A program made the translations under genes and the position numbers. A stretch of DNA of 64,000 nucleotides from CAVZZG01 sp963779685. GTDB taxonomy: Bacteria > Actinomycetota > Thermoleophilia > Gaiellales > F1-60-MAGs149. The notes under the pieces were generated by a model. That model was not told the origin of the DNA. It ran no database searches and saw nothing but the letters and a program-made list of their open reading frames with translations. The stretch lies in the NCBI GenBank assembly GCA_963779685.1, contig CAVZZG010000002.1:186001-250000 (forward strand), in the 5' to 3' direction. The stretch's first letter is position 1. Each line of letters starts with the position of its first letter. Positions 1 through 9,685 of the stretch are shown one piece after another.

Positions 1-500
1 CAGAACGCGAGCACCTCGTCGTAGTTCTGGAACGGCTCGCCCATGCCCATCATGACGATGTTGCCGATCCGCGCGCCGTCCGTGCGCGCCTCGCGCGCGG
101 CCCACAGCAGCTGCTCGAGGATCTCGCCGGCCGTCAGACTCCGGCCCAGGCCCATCGCCCCGGTGGCGCAGAACGTGCACGCCAGCGCGCAGCCGGACTG
201 CGAGCTGAGGCACACCGAGCGCCGGTCGCCGTGACGCATGAGCACGGTCTCGATGGGAAACCCGTCGTTGGTCTGGAACCGCGCCTTGACGGTGCCGTCG
301 GCGGCCCGCGCGGTCTCTGCCATCCGAAGCTCGGCGAACGGCACCTCGGCGGCCAGCCGCGACCGCAGCGGCTTGGAGAGGGTCGTCACCTCGTCGTAGG
401 ACTCGACCAGGTCGCGCGTCACCGCCGCCGTCAGTTGCGCCCGGCGGTACGCGGGCTCGCCCCAGGACTCGAGGGCAGCGAGTGCGGCGACGAGTTGCAC
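1..500 (-). CDS. rlmN: 23S rRNA/tRNA adenine-C2 methyltransferase RlmN, 3' end outside the window
   Basis: Radical-SAM enzyme that makes 2-methyladenosine in 23S rRNA (A2503) and some tRNAs. The visible N-terminal 166 residues include the radical-SAM cluster motif CALACTFC (Cys104, Cys108, Cys111 from the chosen start) and the SAM-binding MGMGEP motif near residue 151. The C-terminal third with the catalytic cysteine lies beyond base 1. I chose GTG at 500, giving VQLVAALAALESWGEPAYR, because that matches the usual RlmN N-terminus. The frame stays open upstream but only inside the decarboxylase 3' end, with no better start. The gene follows the decarboxylase on the same strand with a 25 bp gap. 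Family assignment is very secure; the exact start is less so. Confidence 0.9.
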   Translation of the reverse strand, partial: MQLVAALAALESWGEPAYRRAQLTAAVTRDLVESYDEVTTLSKPLRSRLAAEVPFAELRMAETARAADGTVKARFQTNDGFPIETVLMRHGDRRSVCLSSQSGCALACTFCATGAMGLGRSLTAGEILEQLLWAAREARTDGARIGNIVMMGMGEPFQNYDEVLAF

Positions 501-525
501 GATGGCAGGGTAGTCCGCCCGGGCC

Positions 526-1935
526 TCACGCGACGCGCGCGGCGAGCGCGCGGCCGAGCTCGAGCGTGACGTCGACGAGCGCGTCGACGTCGTCGGCCGT
601 CGTCCGGTAGTTGACGATGCACGGCCGGAGGCAGGTGCGGCCGTCGATGGCGGCCGACGACACGTACACGCGGCCGTCGGCCTGCAGGGCATCGACCAGT
701 GCGGCATTGTGGGCGTCGAGATCGCGATGGCCGGCGGGAACGTGGCGGAAGGGCACGACCGACAGCTGCGGCTCGACGAGCAGCTCGAGCTCCGGCTCGG
801 CCCGGATGCGCTCCGCGAGCCGATCGGCCAGCTCGAGGTTGGCCGCGATGGCCGCCCGGAACGCCTCCGCGCCGTGCACGCGGAACGCGAGCCACAGCTT
901 GAGCGCCCGGAAGGGTCGCGAGTACTCGAGCGTCCGGTCGACGGCGTGGACCTCGTCGTCGTCATGCAGCAGGTACGCCTCCGAGTGGCTGAACGCCGTC
1001 TCCAGCGCCACCCGGTCGCGGACCAGGACGGCGCTGCACGCCTTCGGCAGGTAGAGCCACTTGTGGGCATCGACGGCGATCGAGTCGGCCCGGTCGAGGC
1101 CGCGGAAGAGCGGGCGTGTCCGGGGCACCGCCGCAGCGGGGAGGCCGTAGGCGCCGTCGACGTGGAGCCACACATCCTCGGCTGCGGCGAGATCGGCCAG
1201 CCCGGCGATCGGATCGACCGCTCCCGTGAGCGTGGTACCCGCGGTGGCGACGATCGCCACGGGCACGACGCCCATCGCCCGGTCATCCTGGATCGCCTGC
1301 CTGACCCGCCCGACCACCATCCGCCGGTCGGCGTCGATCTCGACGGCACGCACGGAGGACGAGCCGAGACCCAGCAGCTCGGCCGCGCGACTGACCGAGT
1401 AGTGCGCCTCCGCCGAGCAGTAGAGGGCGGCCGGCCGGCCGGCGAGCCCGGTCGTCCGGGCGCCCGGGAGCGCGCGCTCCCGGGCCGCCGCCAGCGCCGT
1501 GAGGTTCGAGAGCATGCCTCCGCTCGTGAACGTCCCGCCACGCGCGGGGAAGCCCAGGAACTGGCCGACCCACGCGAGTGCCTGGCCCTCGACGGCGTCT
1601 GCGGCGCCGGCGTTCGTGGCGAGGTTGACGTCGTGACACGACGCCAGTGCGTCGGCCAGCACGGCCACCTCGAGGCCGGACGAGCCGACGAAGGCGAAGT
1701 ACCGCGGCCGTGCCGGCGCGAGGCTCTCGTCCAGGATCCGCGCGGCCTCGTCGATGCCGCGCACCGCACCGGCGCCGGACTCCGGGAGCCGCGTGCGCAG
1801 CATCGCCGCGAGCTCCGGGTCGAGCGCCGGCTGATCGGGGCGCGCCTGGTCGAAGCTCCGCCAGGCCTCGGCCAGGTGCTCGGCCACGCGTGCGAGCGCC
1901 TCCTCGCGCGGGACGTCCAGTGGCAGGCCCGTCAT
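526..1935 (-). CDS. pyridoxal-phosphate-dependent group II decarboxylase (aromatic-L-amino-acid decarboxylase family)
   Basis: A 469-residue fold-type I PLP enzyme of the group II decarboxylase family (DOPA/tryptophan/tyrosine/glutamate decarboxylases). The PLP lysine is K292 in DAHKW. D260 in HVDGAYG would pair with the pyridine nitrogen, and H178 in SAEAHYS is the residue stacked on the cofactor ring in this family. Length is normal (about 470-510). The substrate cannot be read from sequence; aromatic amino acids are the most frequent for this subfamily. It is divergent from the MFS carrier gene across about 70 bp, so the carrier could export the amine product, but that is only inference. 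ATG at 1935 is the natural start. Confidence 0.88.
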   Translation of the reverse strand: MTGLPLDVPREEALARVAEHLAEAWRSFDQARPDQPALDPELAAMLRTRLPESGAGAVRGIDEAARILDESLAPARPRYFAFVGSSGLEVAVLADALASCHDVNLATNAGAADAVEGQALAWVGQFLGFPARGGTFTSGGMLSNLTALAAARERALPGARTTGLAGRPAALYCSAEAHYSVSRAAELLGLGSSSVRAVEIDADRRMVVGRVRQAIQDDRAMGVVPVAIVATAGTTLTGAVDPIAGLADLAAAEDVWLHVDGAYGLPAAAVPRTRPLFRGLDRADSIAVDAHKWLYLPKACSAVLVRDRVALETAFSHSEAYLLHDDDEVHAVDRTLEYSRPFRALKLWLAFRVHGAEAFRAAIAANLELADRLAERIRAEPELELLVEPQLSVVPFRHVPAGHRDLDAHNAALVDALQADGRVYVSSAAIDGRTCLRPCIVNYRTTADDVDALVDVTLELGRALAARVA

Positions 1936-2007
1936 GGTCGGAATCTACCGGTTGGCCCGCCGCCGTGTCCGCGCTGTAAGGTGCGAAGACACCCTCCGTT
2001 CACCACC

Positions 2008-3207
2008 GTGGCCCCGGCAAACCGCTCCCACCGCCCGCTCGTCCACCGCCTGGCCGCCGCCCGCGGGATCTCGCTCGCCGGCAGCGAGGCGGCGTTCATC
2101 GGCCTGGTCGCAACCACGCTGACCACGACCGGGTCGCCGTACTGGGTCGCGGCGGTGCTCGCGGCGTGGCTCGTGATCGGCGGCTTCGCGGCCCCGATCG
2201 CCGGCACGATCGGCGACCGGTACGACCGCCGCCGCGTGATGATCGCCTCCGACCTCGCCGGGGCGGCCTGCTTCGCGTTCCTGGCGGCCCTCCACACGCC
2301 TGCCTGGTTGCTCGTGTTCGCCGCCCTGGCCGCGCTGTGCGAGGCGCCGTTCGCGCCTGCGTCGTCGGCCGCGGTACCGAATCTCGCGCCGGCCGACGAC
2401 CTGGCCTGGGCCAACGGGTTCGTCTCCGCCGGATCGACGATCGGCCGGCTCGCCGGCCCGGTGCTGGGGGGCGTCCTGATCGCCGGGCTCGGACCCGGCG
2501 CCGCGTTCTCGGCCAACGCGATCAGCTTCCTGGTCTCGGCCGCGCTGGTCGCGAGCATGCACGGGCGGTTCACGGGATCGCGAGCGGACGGCGACTCCGG
2601 CGGCATGATGGACGGCTTCCGGTTCGTCGCGGCAACCCCGTTCCTGCGCTCGATGGTGGTCGCGTGGTCGATCTTCCTGGTCGGCGTCGGCATGGTGATC
2701 GTCAGCGAGTTCCCGCTGGCCCGGCTGCTCGATGCCGGCCCGGTCGGGTACGGCCTGCTCGCCTCCGGGTGGGGCGCCGGCGGGCTCGTCGGGTCGCTCC
2801 TCGCCGCCCGCGTGATCCGGAAGCTCGGCAGCCTGCGCAGCCTGGTATGGGGGGCATTCGCCGCCGCCATCGCGATCGCGTTCGTCGGCACCGCAGGGGC
2901 GCTCGCCGTGGCCGTGGCGTGGATGGCGATCGCGGGCGCCACGAACAGCGTCTCCTCCGTCTCGGAGGAGACGATCGTGCAGCAGGCGACACCCGACAAG
3001 GTGCGGAGCCGGGTGCTGGCGGCACAGGAGGCGGCCTGGGTGGGATCGCTCGGCGTCGGGCTCGTGGTCGGAGGCTTCGTGGTCTCGGCGCTCGGCCCCC
3101 GCGTGGCCTACGGCACCGCCGGCGTTCTCGGCGTGATCGGGTCGCTGACGCTGTGGGCGGCCCTCAGGGCCGGCCACCGGCCGGTCTTCGTCTCCGCGGA
3201 GACGTGA
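2008..3207 (+). CDS. MFS transporter, multidrug-efflux-like
   Basis: About 399 residues with roughly 10-12 hydrophobic segments. The loop after the second segment reads GTIGDRYDRRRVMI, the major-facilitator motif A (GxxxDrxgRR). A second copy-like loop appears mid-protein after MDGFRFVA. The overall pattern resembles the MFS_3/enterobactin-exporter-like group of actinobacterial carriers. The substrate is unknown. The reading frame is open far upstream, but upstream sequence is antisense to the decarboxylase; GTG 2008 is chosen, with GTG 1981 as the alternative. The gene is divergent from the decarboxylase and convergent with the M23 peptidase gene, whose stop is 8 bp away. Confidence 0.82.
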   Translation: MAPANRSHRPLVHRLAAARGISLAGSEAAFIGLVATTLTTTGSPYWVAAVLAAWLVIGGFAAPIAGTIGDRYDRRRVMIASDLAGAACFAFLAALHTPAWLLVFAALAALCEAPFAPASSAAVPNLAPADDLAWANGFVSAGSTIGRLAGPVLGGVLIAGLGPGAAFSANAISFLVSAALVASMHGRFTGSRADGDSGGMMDGFRFVAATPFLRSMVVAWSIFLVGVGMVIVSEFPLARLLDAGPVGYGLLASGWGAGGLVGSLLAARVIRKLGSLRSLVWGAFAAAIAIAFVGTAGALAVAVAWMAIAGATNSVSSVSEETIVQQATPDKVRSRVLAAQEAAWVGSLGVGLVVGGFVVSALGPRVAYGTAGVLGVIGSLTLWAALRAGHRPVFVSAET

Positions 3208-3215
3208 CGCGAGCC

Positions 3216-4658
3216 CTACCTGGTGCCGAGGAAGGCGGGCGCCAGCGAGGTCGAGACGTCCTGCACCGCGTCCGGTAGCGGCACGGCGCCGCCCGCCTCC
3301 GGGGATCCGCCCACGGCCGCCGCGATCGACCCGTCATCGAGGCCCGACGCCGAGCCGAGGTCGGTCGATCCGCTCTCCGTGACGGCGTCGGGCGTCGGCG
3401 CGGGTGCCGGCGAGCTTCCGGCCTGAGACGCGGCCGGGTTGATCCCGGGCGTCGAGGCGAGCCACGCCGTGACGTAGGCCAGCGGCGGCACGGCCCAGCC
3501 GCCGCCCGGGTGGATCTCGAAGTGCAGGTGGAACGGCGTTCCCTGGGCGTCGCCGCTGTCGCCGGCGAAGCCGATCACGTCGCCGGCGTGCACGACTGCG
3601 CCGTCCTGGGCGATCGGCGCGAAGCCCGACAGGTGCGCGTAGTAGAAGAGGTTGCCGTGCCCGTCGTCGAGCCAGATCCGGCGGCCGCCGAGCCGGTTCC
3701 AGCCCACCAGGAAGAGGGTTCCGTCGTGCACGGCGACGAGCGGCGTCCCGTCGGGCGCGAAGAGGTCGATGCCCTGATGGAACCCGGTGTCCGCGCGGGG
3801 ACCGCCGAAGTCGTCCGAGAACTTCGCGCCGCCGACGACCGGGAAGACGTACTCGGACGACAGCAGCTGGGCACGAGCCGCATCGCTGATCGGGGGCGTG
3901 CGGGTGAACCCGCCGGGCGGGGGCAGCTCGGCCCGCGACGTGTCGTGGCCCGCGGCGTCGCCGTTGCTGGGTGCCGGCACCACGAGAGCGGGCACCACGG
4001 GCGGCGGTGCCGGCGCAGCCGCTCCGGCCTCGGCGTAGCCCACCAGGACCTCGGTGCCGGCCGGATAGGCGCCGAACGCCTTGTGCAGACGGAGATGCAG
4101 GGCGACCTCGAACCCGCGGTGGCCACCCGGCATGCGGAGCGCGTCGACCGACTCGGCGACCGTGAGCGTGCCGATGCCGGCCAGCCGGATCACCTGCTCG
4201 GGGCGTGGCGCGACCGCCTTGCCCGCGATCTCGAGGGTGGCGAAGCGGGTCTGACCCGCGCCATCGGACGCGACGCCGTCGGCGGTCGCGGTAGCGGTCA
4301 CCCGGACACCGGTTGCCTTGATCAGGCCACCGAGCATCGCGACCTCGGCGAGACCGGCGGCTGCTCGCGCCGATGCCCGCCGGGCGCCCGTGGCCGCAGC
4401 GGCGGTCTCCGAGCCGTCTTTCACGGTGACCAGCGACCCGTCGGCCGGGATGGAGAGGGAGGCCGATCGGGTCACGACGCCGTGACGGGACGCCGCCTGC
4501 CCGTGCACCTCGCTGCGTCCCTGCGGCGACACGATCTGGACGAGCAGCGCGGACGCGCGTGCAACCGGATGCAGCGGCGGGCCCTGGGCCGCCGGGGCCA
4601 GCGCTGCCGTCGCCGCGAGGGCGATGGCGACCAGAAAGGGGAGGGGCGCGGCGCGCAT
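3216..4658 (-). CDS. secreted M23-family metallopeptidase (LytM-type murein hydrolase)
   Basis: Zinc-dependent peptidoglycan endopeptidase or amidase activator. The M23 core is C-terminal, with HQGID (first zinc ligands) and HLHFEIH (catalytic and third-ligand histidines) visible. The protein starts with a signal peptide (MRAAPLPFLVAIALAATAAL). The middle is Ala/Thr-rich repeat-like sequence with no recognised domain, and the tail is Pro/Ala/Asp-rich. The frame is open to an upstream ATG at 4766, but that would overlap the divergent acs start and place 36 residues before the signal peptide, so ATG 4658 is chosen (480 aa). All M23 ligands are present, so it should be an active enzyme rather than an EnvC/NlpD-type degenerate activator. 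Confidence 0.85.
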   Translation of the reverse strand: MRAAPLPFLVAIALAATAALAPAAQGPPLHPVARASALLVQIVSPQGRSEVHGQAASRHGVVTRSASLSIPADGSLVTVKDGSETAAAATGARRASARAAAGLAEVAMLGGLIKATGVRVTATATADGVASDGAGQTRFATLEIAGKAVAPRPEQVIRLAGIGTLTVAESVDALRMPGGHRGFEVALHLRLHKAFGAYPAGTEVLVGYAEAGAAAPAPPPVVPALVVPAPSNGDAAGHDTSRAELPPPGGFTRTPPISDAARAQLLSSEYVFPVVGGAKFSDDFGGPRADTGFHQGIDLFAPDGTPLVAVHDGTLFLVGWNRLGGRRIWLDDGHGNLFYYAHLSGFAPIAQDGAVVHAGDVIGFAGDSGDAQGTPFHLHFEIHPGGGWAVPPLAYVTAWLASTPGINPAASQAGSSPAPAPTPDAVTESGSTDLGSASGLDDGSIAAAVGGSPEAGGAVPLPDAVQDVSTSLAPAFLGTR

Positions 4659-4731
4659 CGGCCTACACCGATGGTACCCGACGTCGGGCGCCTGGCGCGA
4701 GGCCGTCGTCGCGATCCGGTCCGGGCCGCTG

Positions 4732-4759
4732 TAGCCTACACATCGAACTGCGAGAGGAG
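4732..4759 (+). promoter_or_regulatory. -10-like element and Shine-Dalgarno of acs
   Basis: TAGCCT at 4732-4737 resembles the actinobacterial -10 (TANNNT). A purine-rich ribosome site, AGGAG at 4755-4759, sits five bases before the ATG at 4765. No good -35 is visible. The strong ribosome site supports ATG 4765 as the acs start. Confidence 0.4.
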
Positions 4760-4764
4760 ACGAC

Positions 4765-6723
<1,959 letters not shown>

Positions 6724-6731
6724 CCGCCGGG

Positions 6732-7454
6732 GTGGGCCTGCTCGCGCCGTTCGTGGCCGATCCGGCCGGCAGCGCGATCCTGCTCGACGTCGACGGCACG
6801 CTGGCGCCGGTGGTGCGGCATCCCGAGCTGTCGGCGATCCCCGAACAGACCCACCGCGTGCTGGCCGGTCTGGCCGGCCGTTACGGGCTCGTCGGCTGCG
6901 TGTCAGGGCGCCGGTTCGCGGACCTGCGGCGGCTAGTGGGCAACGAGCGGATCGCGCTGGCCGGCTGTCACGGCCTCGAGGGCGCGGCCGGGTTCGCACC
7001 CGAGGCGGCCGCGTGGCTGCCGGCGATCGCGCGGGCGGCCTCGCTGCTGGCCCCCGCCGCCGGGGCGGTCGGGGCGTGGGTGGAGGACAAGGGGGTGGCG
7101 CTGAACGTCCACTACCGCGAGGCTCCCGACCCGGCGCGCGCCGGGCAGGAGCTCGCCGCCCTCGCAGGTGCCATCGAGGCGCTCGGGCTTCGGCTACGGC
7201 ACGGCCGCATGAGCCTCGAGGTGCTGCCGCCCGTCGCCATCGACAAGGGCACGGCGGTCCGGCGGCTGGTTCGCGAATCGGGCACGAGGCGATCGCTGTA
7301 TGCCGGCGACGACGCGACCGACGTACCGGCGCTCCTCGCGGCCGATCTGGCGATCGCGGTGCGGTCGGAAGAGTCGCCCGCCGAGCTGCTGGCAGCGGCG
7401 GCGATCGTGGTCGACGGCCCGGCGGGGTTGCTCGACCTGCTACGGGGTCTGTAA
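6732..7454 (+). CDS. otsB: trehalose-6-phosphate phosphatase
   Basis: HAD-superfamily phosphatase that removes phosphate from trehalose 6-phosphate, the last step of the OtsAB route. Motif I is DVDGTLAPV near residue 20, and motif IV is GDDATDVPAL near 195, where most OtsB proteins have GDDxTDE; the acidic residue after TD is replaced by Val here. The small cap carries the MSLEVLPP-type segment seen in OtsB. At 240 residues the length is typical. GTG 6732 is the first start after the acs stop. No otsA is in the window. Other sugar phosphatases share the fold, but the cap sequence favours OtsB. Confidence 0.85.
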   Translation: MGLLAPFVADPAGSAILLDVDGTLAPVVRHPELSAIPEQTHRVLAGLAGRYGLVGCVSGRRFADLRRLVGNERIALAGCHGLEGAAGFAPEAAAWLPAIARAASLLAPAAGAVGAWVEDKGVALNVHYREAPDPARAGQELAALAGAIEALGLRLRHGRMSLEVLPPVAIDKGTAVRRLVRESGTRRSLYAGDDATDVPALLAADLAIAVRSEESPAELLAAAAIVVDGPAGLLDLLRGL

Positions 7455-7458
7455 GAGC

Positions 7459-8193
7459 TCAGGCGCGCAGGCCGAGGTGCTGTTTGAGCCCTCGCGTCTG
7501 GCGCCGGGCGACCTCGAGCACGGTCCCGTCGGGGTCGGTCAGCCGGACACCGGTGCGGCCGGGGGCGATCTGCTCCAGCGCCGCCACGCGCCGCAGGTTG
7601 ACCAGGCACGAGCGGTGGATCCGGAAGAAGATCGTCGAGGGGAGGTGGTCCTCGAGCTCACGCATGGACTGCGTCGAGAGCAGGCGCTCGCCATCGGTGT
7701 GGATCCAGCAGTAATCGCCGTCGGCCTCGGCGTAGAGGACGTCGTCCGGATCGATCAGGAGCGTCTCGCCACGACGCGTCACCGGCACCCGGGCCAGCTC
7801 CGGGCCGGGCCGCCGGGTCGTCTCGCCGCCGCGGAGCGCCGCGACGCGCTGCACGCAGCGGGTGAGCCGGTCCTCCGAGACGGGCTTCAGGAGGTAGTCG
7901 ACGGCATCGACCGAGAAGGCCTGGATGGCATGGTCGTCGTGAGCGGTGACGAACACGACCGCGGGCCGCTGCGGCCAGGTGGAGATCTCGCGAGCCGCGT
8001 CCATGCCGCTCAGCTCGGGCATGTTGATGTCCAGGAAGACGACGTCGTAGGACAGTCGCGAGGCGAGCGCCAGCGCCTCGCGGACGGATGCGGCCTCGCC
8101 GACGACCTCGACGCCGCCCTGGCGGTCGAGCAGGTACCGGAGCTCGGCCCGCGCCGGCGCCTCGTCGTCGACGATCAGTGCCAGCAGCGTCAA
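7459..8193 (-). CDS. LytTR-family response regulator
   Basis: Two-domain transcription factor of 244 residues. The receiver domain is N-terminal, with acidic pair D9/D10, phosphoacceptor D55 in VVFLDINMPE, and K103 in LLKP. The C-terminal LytTR DNA-binding domain spans about 140-240 and includes FFRIHRSCLVNL. The start is probably TTG 8193: the frame has no ATG or GTG at a sensible place, and TTG leaves a 7 bp gap after the kinase stop. It is the evident partner of the upstream LytS-like kinase. Family members regulate extracellular polysaccharide, autolysis, carbon starvation or quorum responses; the target here is unknown. Confidence 0.92.
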   Translation of the reverse strand: MTLLALIVDDEAPARAELRYLLDRQGGVEVVGEAASVREALALASRLSYDVVFLDINMPELSGMDAAREISTWPQRPAVVFVTAHDDHAIQAFSVDAVDYLLKPVSEDRLTRCVQRVAALRGGETTRRPGPELARVPVTRRGETLLIDPDDVLYAEADGDYCWIHTDGERLLSTQSMRELEDHLPSTIFFRIHRSCLVNLRRVAALEQIAPGRTGVRLTDPDGTVLEVARRQTRGLKQHLGLRA

Positions 8194-8200
8194 CGCGAGC

Positions 8201-9598
8201 TCACGCGTGCGGCGGAATGACGGGGACGAGGACGGACACCACGGTCCCGAACAGCGGCGAGGACACGATGCGCAGACGCGCGTCGTCGCCGTAGAGGGCA
8301 CGCAGTCGCTGGTCGACCGACGCCAGCCCGAGGCCGGCGGCTCCGGAGCCGACGCCGCGCTCCAGCACGCGCTCGATGACGTCGCCGGGTATACCGCGCC
8401 CGTTGTCGCGCACGGAGACCCGGAGCCGGCCGAAGCGCACGTCGGCACGGATGGTGACCCGCAGTGGCCGCGATGTCTTGCCGTGCTTGATGGAGTTCTC
8501 CACGAGCGGCTGGATCAGGAACGGCGGGACCTGCGCGTCGAGTGCCGACGGCGCGATCCTGCGCTCGATCTCGAGCGTGTCGCCGAATCTGGCCGTCTCG
8601 AGGGCGAGGTAGGCGTCGACGTGGCGGAGCTCGTCCTCCAGGTGCACGAACGACGCGGGACGCCGCAGCGACGACCGGCAGTAGTCGGCGAACGACAGCA
8701 CGAGCTGCCGGGCCTCGTCCGGGCGGGTGCGGCAGAAGGCGGCGATCGTATTGAGCGCGTTGAACAGGAAGTGCGGCTCGATCTGCGCCTGCAGCGCGGC
8801 CAGCTCGGCGCTCGCGGTCGCCCTGACGTGCACCTCGGCCTCGCCGGCGGCCAGCTCGGTCGAGAGCAGGCCGGCCACGCTCGCGGCGATCGCCCGGTCG
8901 CGATCGGAGACGTTCAGGGCGCCCTCCGAGAACAGGATCACCGACCCGATGACGTCGCCGCGGATATCGATCGGCGCCACCACCGCCGAGCGCAGCGGGC
9001 AATCGCGGCCGTCGCAGCCATGGCCCCAGCCGACCGGCAGGCGAGCCACCCGGTGCGCGGCCATCGCGCCCACCGCGCCGGGCGGCGCCGGCGTGCCGGC
9101 GCCGTGGTGGTCGGCCGCGAGGCCGGCATGGGCCACGACGTGCTCGCGATCGGTGACGGCGACCGCGCCGTAGCCGAGACGGGCGTGGAGTTCGTGGGCC
9201 ACGATCCGGCAGGTCATCTCGCCGAACCCCGTACGCAGCGCGGGCCGGCAGGCTTCGACCGCCTCCAGGATGCGCGCCGCGGGGGCCTGGCCCAGCGGTA
9301 CGACGGCGCCGAAGGCATGACGCACGAGCCCCATCCAGAGCACGAGCCCCAGGGTCGTCACCGCGACGATCGGCACGAGCAGCTCCAGCGGGAGGCCGAG
9401 CTCCTGGACGATGCGCAGGGCCAGGTACACGACGCCGGCCTGCAGGAGCGCGAGCGACGCGGACGCGAGCAACGGGCCGCGGACGTCCCGCCAGCGGCGG
9501 CCGACCCGGGCAGCCGCGAGACGACGGCCGGTCGACACCCACACCAGCGGCGGATCCCGTCGGCGTTCCTCCACCGGACGCTCCGGAAGGGCGCTCAT
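8201..9598 (-). CDS. LytS/YehU-type sensor histidine kinase
   Basis: A 465-residue membrane kinase. Two transmembrane segments lie at about 43-63 and 72-95. A GAF-like cytosolic sensory region spans about 115-250 and contains CDGRDCPLRSA, a pair of cysteines suggestive of redox or ligand sensing. The His_kinase domain follows, with QIEPHFLFNALNT (phosphorylated H276), and an HATPase domain with VENSIKHG (N box) and DNGRGIP (G1). This kinase family pairs with LytTR regulators, and its partner lies directly downstream. ATG 9598 is well placed. It is divergent from the VanW-domain gene across 87 bp, so a cell-envelope role is plausible but unproven. Confidence 0.9.
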   Translation of the reverse strand: MSALPERPVEERRRDPPLVWVSTGRRLAAARVGRRWRDVRGPLLASASLALLQAGVVYLALRIVQELGLPLELLVPIVAVTTLGLVLWMGLVRHAFGAVVPLGQAPAARILEAVEACRPALRTGFGEMTCRIVAHELHARLGYGAVAVTDREHVVAHAGLAADHHGAGTPAPPGAVGAMAAHRVARLPVGWGHGCDGRDCPLRSAVVAPIDIRGDVIGSVILFSEGALNVSDRDRAIAASVAGLLSTELAAGEAEVHVRATASAELAALQAQIEPHFLFNALNTIAAFCRTRPDEARQLVLSFADYCRSSLRRPASFVHLEDELRHVDAYLALETARFGDTLEIERRIAPSALDAQVPPFLIQPLVENSIKHGKTSRPLRVTIRADVRFGRLRVSVRDNGRGIPGDVIERVLERGVGSGAAGLGLASVDQRLRALYGDDARLRIVSSPLFGTVVSVLVPVIPPHA

Positions 9599-9685
9599 TC
9601 CAGGTAATCGTATCTTCCGGCGGGATCTGAGCCCTGGAACGCCGCCATCTCGTACCCTTAGGGGTCCTTCCCCGCCCCACCGGCG